From the NCBI GenBank assembly GCA_905221615.1, contig CAJNDT010005334.1:1179001-1243000 (forward strand): a stretch of DNA of 64,000 nucleotides, read 5' to 3'. This DNA comes from Symbiodinium sp. CCMP2592. Lineage: Eukaryota; Sar; Dinophyceae; Suessiales; Symbiodiniaceae. Below, piece after piece: positions 58,855 through 64,000 of the stretch. The translations under genes and the position numbers were made by a program. The notes under the pieces are model-generated. The model did not search any database and was not told where the DNA came from. It saw only the letters and a program-made list of their open reading frames with translations. The stretch's first letter is position 1. The number at the start of each line of letters is the position of its first letter.

Positions 58855-60100
58855 TCAGCGGTTGGGCACATGACTCTTCCCGTCAAACTTGTCTCCAAAG
58901 CAGACAAGCTGACTATCTGTGCCCTCTGCGCAGCACAAGTATGGCAATGACCCACTAAACTGGTGCCAAAAGAGCTGGTGCGTCACACTGACCATTCCCA
59001 TTGTATCCAAAGCAAACGAGCTGACCATCTGTCCGCATGGCACAAGTATGAGAATGGCCTGCTGAGACTGCCAAAACTGGTCCCAGATCTGCTGGGACGT
59101 CACACCGCCCAGCACTGTTGTATCCAAAGCAGACGAGCTGACCATCTGTCCGCACGGCGCATGTATGAAAACTGCCTGCTGAGACTGCCAAAACTGGTCC
59201 CAGATCTGCGGGGTCGTCACACTGCCCATCATCGTTGTATCCAAAGCAGACGAGCTGACCATCTGTCCGCATGGCACAAGTATGAGAATTGCCTGCTGAG
59301 ACTGCCAAAACTGGTCCCAGATCTGGGACGTCACACTGCCCAGCACCGTTGTATCCAAAGCAGACGAGCTGACCATCTGTCCGCACGGCGCATGTATGTA
59401 AATTGCCTGCTGAGACTGCCAGAACTGGTCCCAAATCTGCTGGGATTTCACACTGCCCATCACCGTTGTCTCCAAAGCAGACGAGCTGACCATCTGTCCG
59501 CATGGCACAAGTATGAGAAGTGCCTGCTGAGACTGCCAGAACTGGTCCCAAATCTGCTGGGACGTCACACTGCCCAGCACTGTTGTATCCAAAGCAGACG
59601 AGCTGACCATCTGTCCGCACGGCGCATGTATGAAAAATGCCTGCTGAGACTGCCAGAACTGGTCCCAAATCTGCTGGGACGTCACACTGCCCATCACCGT
59701 TGTCTCCACAGCAAACGAGCTGATCATCTGACCGCACTACGCAAGTTTGAGCATTTGCAGCTAAGCGTGCCAAAACTGGTCCCAAAACTGTCACTGTTGT
59801 ATTCAAAGCAGACGAGCTGACCATCTGCCCCATTGCGCATGTATGAAGAGCTGAGACTGCCGAAACTGGTCCGAAATCTGCCTCGCAAACCGCGCTGCAC
59901 ATGTCTGCCGAAGACTTTCCTCACCACACAACTGCTGGAAACTCGAACATTTCCGGAACGTGGTGAGAATGCGCAAGTCCGAGTCCGTCTGCTCTTTTTG
60001 CTTGGCCCCACGAAACGTGACTGACCCTGTGTGGAAACGCACCAGGGAGCCAGGATGGACCGCAAGAAAAGACTGGAAAAAGGCGCCTTGTGTGCCCAAA
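58855..60100 (-). pseudogene. RCC1-type repeat protein, frameshifted
   Basis: About nine tandem copies of a 38-residue unit of the form HTCAxRTDGQLVCFGYN and GQCDVPADLGPVLAVSAG. The main frame (58955-59902) holds seven good copies. At 58955 the frame is lost and the last copy ('DSQLVCFGDKFDGK') continues in another frame to TGA at 58855. N-terminal copies before 59760 are also split between frames ('GADGQLVCFEYNSDS'). RCC1-like units fold as beta-propeller or BLIP-II-like blades. I recall such proteins, often labelled HERC2-like, as abundant in dinoflagellates. Upstream minus-strand sequence ('QTDSDLRILTTFRKCSSF', about 59960) may be the N-terminus. At least two frame changes make it probably non-functional unless assembly errors explain them. 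Confidence 0.75.
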
Positions 60101-60290
60101 AGAACCAGGCAAACGCCAGGCCAACTTTCATGGCCGTTGAGAGATGGATGAGGAATGCTCCAGTGAGGGTGCGGTTGAAGCTGAAAACGGAATTAGACGA
60201 GTAGCTCGTGCTATGCTGCAAGTATCGTTCTCGGCGGTTCGACCTGAGCTTTAAACCTTACTCCTACTCTGGATATCTTGTTTGAGATCA

Positions 60291-60385
60291 CGATTTCCAT
60301 TTTCTAGGTTAGGGATATTCCGGTTGGGAATATGGGTGTTTCTATGGGGGTGTGGGGGTGTGCACGGTTAGAAAATGGAAATGGT
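60291..60385. repeat. Right terminal repeat region of the virus-like element
   Basis: Runs from CGATTTCCATTTTCTAGG (inner inverted copy) to GGTTAGAAAATGGAAATGGT (outer TIR). Its reverse complement matches both ends of the left terminal region, including the block near TCCCTAACCTAGAAAATGG, but lacks the 82-bp internal duplication. Confidence 0.8.
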
Positions 60386-60544
60386 CATTGCTAACTCAAC
60401 AACCATTGCTCCATACTTAAATTACTAGGCTATTGCTTAGGCAACTGGAGCCCCACGGCAAGGTTTAGTTTTCCCCGACATTGACTGTGGATGCCCCTTG
60501 AAGCCTAGCGGAAGTCCTATGAATCCCAGGAAGATCCTAGGGAT

Positions 60545-60665
60545 GATTTGAACAGTAATATATTGGGGCCTTACTAATTAGTGGATTTGGGGGCCCATTA
60601 TACTATAAGTATAATAAGGAAACCCAAGAGTAGTATTGGTAAGTATTTAAGCCCGCTAGTACATT
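60545..60665. mobile_element. MITE-like element, family J copy 2
   Basis: TATTGGGGCCTTACTAATTAG, then CATTATACTATAAGTATAAT and AAGTATTTAAGCCCGCTAGT parallel the 2865-2997 copy. Confidence 0.5.
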
Positions 60666-61287
60666 CCTTGGACAAAAGTCAGATTATATTCTTTGATCAG
60701 CCCCAAACCCTAAGAAAACCACGGAAGCCTGAGCCTCAAGTACACTAGTGAAGGGGCACCCTTGTCGAGATCCTACTGCTGGGCGCATGCCCTCAATAAA
60801 CTCCTCACCACCCCAACATTAGGTTTCGAGTTTGGGAAATCCTTACCTAGAAGAAGGGATACGGAAATCTATGAACCCATTAACCGTAAAACACTACTCG
60901 GGATCCCGATTTAACAAAGGAAGGTATCTAGCGGCCTATGAACCCCATAGGCCCATCCAGAAGCCCTAATGCTCTGAAACTTTGCCCTCAAGAAAGCAAA
61001 TTGCCTAAATCCTAACCCCGAAGCCCCAAAACCAGAAACCTAAACCGTCAACAAATCAAACTCGGAGAACTGGCCTGAATCCTACTGATTTATGGACCGA
61101 AATATCTGTTTAGAGTTTACAGTGTCTGGAACTAGCCTTTTCCCTAAACCCTAAACCCGGTATCCGAGGTCCGGGTTCCCCCTGGTAAGTCTCTTGCTGC
61201 ATCGGGAGCAGTTCAGAGGTTCCGGCGATGCATCCCAAAGCCCTTCTCTGTTTGCTAGGGCACCACATACTGAACCTATGGTCCTCA

Positions 61288-61381
61288 TACCACTATGGGC
61301 TATTAGACCCTATGGGTACCTTAATCTACCCTTAATAGTGTCCTAATAGGGATCTTTAGGGTCTAATGGCTCATAGTGGTA
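61288..61381. mobile_element. Hairpin element (TACCACTATGGGCTATTAG termini)
   Basis: Inverted termini TACCACTATGGGCTATTAGA / TCTAATGGCTCATAGTGGTA pair at about 22 of 24 positions. 94 bp overall, single copy here. Confidence 0.7.
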
Positions 61382-61857
61382 AAGCCCTGATCGAGATAGA
61401 CTTTCGGGCGGAATCGAACGGCATGAGCGAAAGTTTCAGAAACGGGCCTGCCGTTCCTGAGGGCCATCCTCCTCCTCCGCCTGCTCCTGCAGGAATTGGT
61501 CTTAGCTTCGTGAGATTCTCTTGGGTGTTCAGCATTGCCGTCCGGATGCCCCGAAAGTAAAAGTTTGGCAACGAGGCCTACTACTCAGATATCAGCAACG
61601 AGAAATACAAGCAGCTAAGAAGAATCAATGTCGGTAGCCGCCGACACGGCTGCTACTACCGGTCACGTTGCTACCAGCAAGTGATCATAGCCGCCCATGT
61701 TAGGGTCTATTGAGGGTTTAGGGTCAAACCCTAAAGGACCCGAAACCCTTAAGTATCCCCTAAACCCTTTTTTGCCACTGGTCTTGGGGCTAGCCAGATC
61801 CTTGCATCGCGGCCCTTCGTGTTCACCCGACTGTGTGCAGGTGCATTACTCAGCCAA

Positions 61858-62045
61858 AGAACCCTGAACCCTAAACCCTTAAACCCTAAACCCTAAAACC
61901 CTGAACCCTTAAAACCCTGAACCCTAAACCCTTAACCCCTAGACCCTTAAACCCTAAAACCCTAAACCCTTTAACCCTAAACCCGGAAACCCTAAGACCT
62001 GAAACCGAAACCCCAAAACAATAAACCCCAAACCCTGAACCTGCT
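61858..62045 (-). repeat. Largest degenerate CCCTAAA array (about 25 units)
   Basis: Head-to-tail AACCCTAAA, AACCCTTAAA and AACCCTGA units, decaying towards the right end. A shorter TTTAGGG stretch at 62163-62188 and a CCCTAAA one at 62205-62222 follow in opposite orientations. Confidence 0.9.
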
Positions 62046-62529
62046 GCTTTCGGGAATTCAAAACAAAACCGAAGCTTTCGGCTCCACCGCCTCGAAGTCG
62101 TCGTCGAAGTCTTCGTCGTAGTGATCCGAGGTCACGGTCGCCTTCGTCTCCATGAGGCGGTTCAGGGTTTAGGGGTTTAGGGTTTAGGCTATTTTCTATA
62201 CCCCCCTAAACCCTAAACCCTGTATAGAACCCGTATAGCTCCCTTTAAGGAACCCTTAGAGGATGCCTTTAAGGTACCCCTAATTTTCGGAAACCCTCAA
62301 ATGTAGACATGAAGGGTTGATAGGAGGAGGCCATGCTTGCGCGCTCTGTGCAGTCGGGCTCTCGTCCCCGCTCGCGGATCGCGCCGAGGTCTGAGAGTCA
62401 TATAGGGTTCCCTTAATAGGGTTTAGGGTTTAGTTTAGGGTTCCCTTAACCCCACGTGACCTACCTTTTTAGGGACTTATTTAGGGGGGCCCTAAAAAGG
62501 TAGGTTCCGTAGGGTCCAGGTCATGGTTA

Positions 62530-62601
62530 CCTAAACCCCCCAAAAGTGGGTAAAACAATGGCCCAATACTCATATTATTCTACATACTTTTGGCGTCCAG
62601 G
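62530..62601. mobile_element. MITE, family A copy 5
   Basis: CCTAAACCCCCCAAAAGTGG to ACTTTTGGCGTCCAGG, with TA on both sides. 72 bp, the shortest copy, lacking the AAAAGG part of the core. Confidence 0.85.
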
Positions 62602-63411
62602 TAAGGGTTCAGGGTTCGAGATTTAGGGCAGTAGAACGGTTTAGGAGAACTGGTACATTGGTTCTGAAGAGCTTTGAAAGTATCTTTGGAGCTTCTGTTT
62701 GGTTGAGTTGCAATCGGGCTGTCGGGCCCAAAACTTGCAAACCCCGGCCGAGGGTGAGCCAGAAATTCAGGGTGTCTAAGGCTAAATTCAGGGTTATATA
62801 AGGGTTTAAGGGTTAACAATTACGGTTGGGTTTAGGACTCTAGGTATTCGGGGTGTTAGGGTGTAGGGTAACTTGTATGATTTGACATTTCACTTAGTGC
62901 TGCGCCGAGTCCTTACCCTCCAGCGTCACACCAAGACCCGAACCCGACTTGTTCAGACCCTGTTCCTGGTATCTAAGCCCAAAAGCTTCCCCCTATTCTT
63001 CCGGGGACCCTTAAAGATCCCTCGAAGGAACCCTTAAAGATCCCTTAAATGAATCCTTGAGGTAACCCTGAACCTCTGAACTCCGTTTGCAACAGGCTTT
63101 CCACTTCGCCCGGAGTTGGAGCAAGCGGCCCTAGCAGCTCCGAGCTCCTAAATCCGACACTCCTAAACCTGCCCTGAACGCAACGACGCATCACTTTTGT
63201 CTTAGTTTGTTACGTACATCTCACACAATTGCTAATTGTTGTTTATTGTTACGAGTGTGCTATGGTGGGCAGGTAAAATTGTATACGTCATTATTATTGC
63301 TACCGATATACTATAGTATTGATATTCCGAATGCGAGTGCGCTTGTTCATAATGTGCTACCGAAGGCTTGTTTTCTCGAAGCAAAAAGCTAGTGTGCCTC
63401 CGCGAGTCGGA

Positions 63412-63433
63412 GGTTATGAGCCCAACGCTCTCC
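63412..63433 (+). other. Half-tRNA-Met primer-binding site
   Basis: GGTTATGAGCCCAACGCTCT is the reverse complement of a tRNA D-stem edge, anticodon stem and loop: AGAGC, then GTTGGG, then loop CTCATAA with anticodon CAT. Copia- and Ty5-type elements are known to prime from such an internal (half) tRNA-Met. Confidence 0.6.
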
Positions 63434-63469
63434 TCCTAAGTGAGGCTGGTAAGTCGTTGGTGAGCTCCG

Positions 63470-64000
63470 ATGGACGCCAGTGAGGCAGCCCCGCGAGAGG
63501 TCCCGCCGGAGGATGGGGGCGCGCATGACGCTGATGACAACGGGGGCTTGCCGGCGGTGGAACAGGCCATGGAGGAGGGAGACACGCGGCTCATGGGGGC
63601 CAGAGTTGATGATGAAGTTCGAGAACCTGGCTATGATGCGGCAGAGCCGTTAGGGCAGCAGGGTGAGGCGCACGGAAGCCAGGGAAATCACGGTGAGACC
63701 CAGGAGCCGTCACAGGTACCTGCGGTCTCATCCTCTGATCGGCAGCGACCTGTGCCTGCTGCTCTAACTGAGGGCGTGCGAGAAGCGGGAGAGACTGTGG
63801 CACCTCTTCAGAGTGAAGAACGAGCTGTCTCTGTGGAGCGACGAAGTGAAGAAGTGGGCCAAGTGGCGCGAAGCTTGGCCTTTATGACCAATCTGGTCAC
63901 GACTTTGGTTGGCCGTATGGATCGTGTGGAACAGAATCAGTCTCGAGGTGGATCGAGCGCGTCGATGAGGAGGACAACGGCAACGGAAGGGAGAATGGAG
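63470..64000 (+). CDS. N-terminal part of a retroelement Gag-like polyprotein (partial)
   Basis: ATG at 63470, open for 177 codons to the window end without a stop. Begins 'MDASEAAPREVPPEDGG' and is acidic, Gly/Glu/Ala-rich and disordered-looking, then turns into a helical segment 'VGQVARSLAFMTNLVTTLV' followed by 'GRMDRVEQNQSRGGSS'. A short coiled-coil after a disordered acidic leader resembles the start of dinoflagellate copia-like polyproteins as I remember them. No zinc knuckle, integrase or RT is within the window, so the assignment rests on the PBS and position. Confidence 0.55.
   Translation, partial: MDASEAAPREVPPEDGGAHDADDNGGLPAVEQAMEEGDTRLMGARVDDEVREPGYDAAEPLGQQGEAHGSQGNHGETQEPSQVPAVSSSDRQRPVPAALTEGVREAGETVAPLQSEERAVSVERRSEEVGQVARSLAFMTNLVTTLVGRMDRVEQNQSRGGSSASMRRTTATEGRME

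Larger units (their letters stand above)
56725..60385. mobile_element. Virus-like element with terminal inverted repeats and integrase remnant
   Basis: The outer 20 bases ACCATTTCCATTTTCTAACC (56725-56744) recur as a perfect inverted copy at 60366-60385, and pairing continues imperfectly inward. Between them lie an AT-rich block with four small minus-strand frames, the 3' end of a retroviral-type integrase on the + strand, and an RCC1-repeat gene on the minus strand. Base composition of 57000-58850 is far more AT-rich than anything else in the window. Terminal inverted repeats plus an rve-type integrase plus small AT-rich genes is the signature of Polinton/Maverick, virophage or polinton-like-virus integrants. 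No capsid, ATPase, protease or polymerase gene is present, so this is a remnant or a non-autonomous form. No clear target duplication is seen; weak inverted similarity extends about 10 bp outside the stated ends. Confidence 0.65.
60386..63179. other. Intergenic, telomere-like arrays and MITEs
   Basis: Contains family J copy 2, a hairpin element at 61288-61381, large CCCTAAA arrays, family A copy 5 and a partial family B end at 62268-62304. No supported gene. A Pro-rich frame at 61366-61560 lacks support. Confidence 0.6.
63180..64000 (+). mobile_element. 5' end of a copia-like LTR retrotransposon (runs off window)
   Basis: AT-rich sequence to about 63411 (probable 5' LTR, start not defined) is followed at 63412 by a primer-binding site complementary to an internal part of tRNA-Met, then a short leader and a long open frame to the window end. 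The composition shift to GC-rich coding at 63470 is sharp. LTR borders cannot be confirmed without the 3' LTR. Confidence 0.55.

Noticed and set aside
58963-59820. 285-residue + strand frame opposite the RCC1 gene
   Set aside because: Antisense of a repeat whose period is a multiple of three, so all frames stay open; the minus-strand frame matches RCC1 units.
61858-62222. True chromosome end
   Set aside because: The arrays are degenerate, change orientation and are followed by more than 1.7 kb of other sequence including a retroelement, so they are internal.

Overview
This looks like a nuclear contig from a dinoflagellate, most likely Symbiodiniaceae-like. No database search was possible, so family identities rest on motifs and on my recollection of dinoflagellate proteins. 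The pointers are: (i) many small introns whose acceptors are almost always AG|G, with frequent GC donors as well as GT; (ii) a co-directional run of spliced genes from about 32.8 to 46.9 kb, all on the + strand; (iii) a single-exon pentatricopeptide-like gene with an N-terminal signal-anchor-like leader; (iv) tandem RCC1-type repeats of the form common in dinoflagellates; (v) intergenic DNA filled with degenerate plant-type telomere words (TTTAGGG/CCCTAAA); (vi) the start of a copia-like retrotransposon with a half-tRNA-Met primer site at the right edge.

Layout. 0-32.8 kb is gene-poor. It holds isolated coding-looking exons (0.4-1.25, 8.85-9.04, 11.65-12.06, 20.2-20.6, 22.46-22.99 and 23.7-23.9 kb), one intact PPR-like gene (16.57-17.66 kb, minus), long microsatellites, degenerate telomere-like arrays and many short inverted-repeat elements (MITEs). 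32.8-46.9 kb is the gene-rich core: a K/E-rich protein with a KDPKQSDP repeat, a protein with C5-methyltransferase-like motifs, a W-rich/coiled-coil protein with a conserved 'WLNCGGNW' domain, and a large protein with three conserved acidic blocks that I suspect is a mobile-element-type DDE protein. 46.9-56.7 kb is again gene-poor and includes a 0.9 kb inverted-repeat element built on an AAATGACA minisatellite.

56.7-60.4 kb is the most unusual part. A 3.66 kb segment is bounded by a perfect 20-bp terminal inverted repeat. It contains an AT-rich block of four small minus-strand ORFs that look viral rather than host-like, the C-terminal end of a retroviral-type integrase on the + strand (one frameshift), and, tail-to-tail with it at a spacing of 28 bp, a frameshifted RCC1-repeat gene. 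I read it as a decayed Polinton-, virophage- or polinton-like-virus-type element that carries an RCC1-repeat cargo gene. 60.4-63.2 kb is telomere-like and MITE-rich DNA, and from about 63.2 kb a copia-like element begins and runs off the window.

No rRNA, complete tRNA, CRISPR array or spliced-leader gene was recognised. Promoters and terminators cannot be called from sequence alone in this group.
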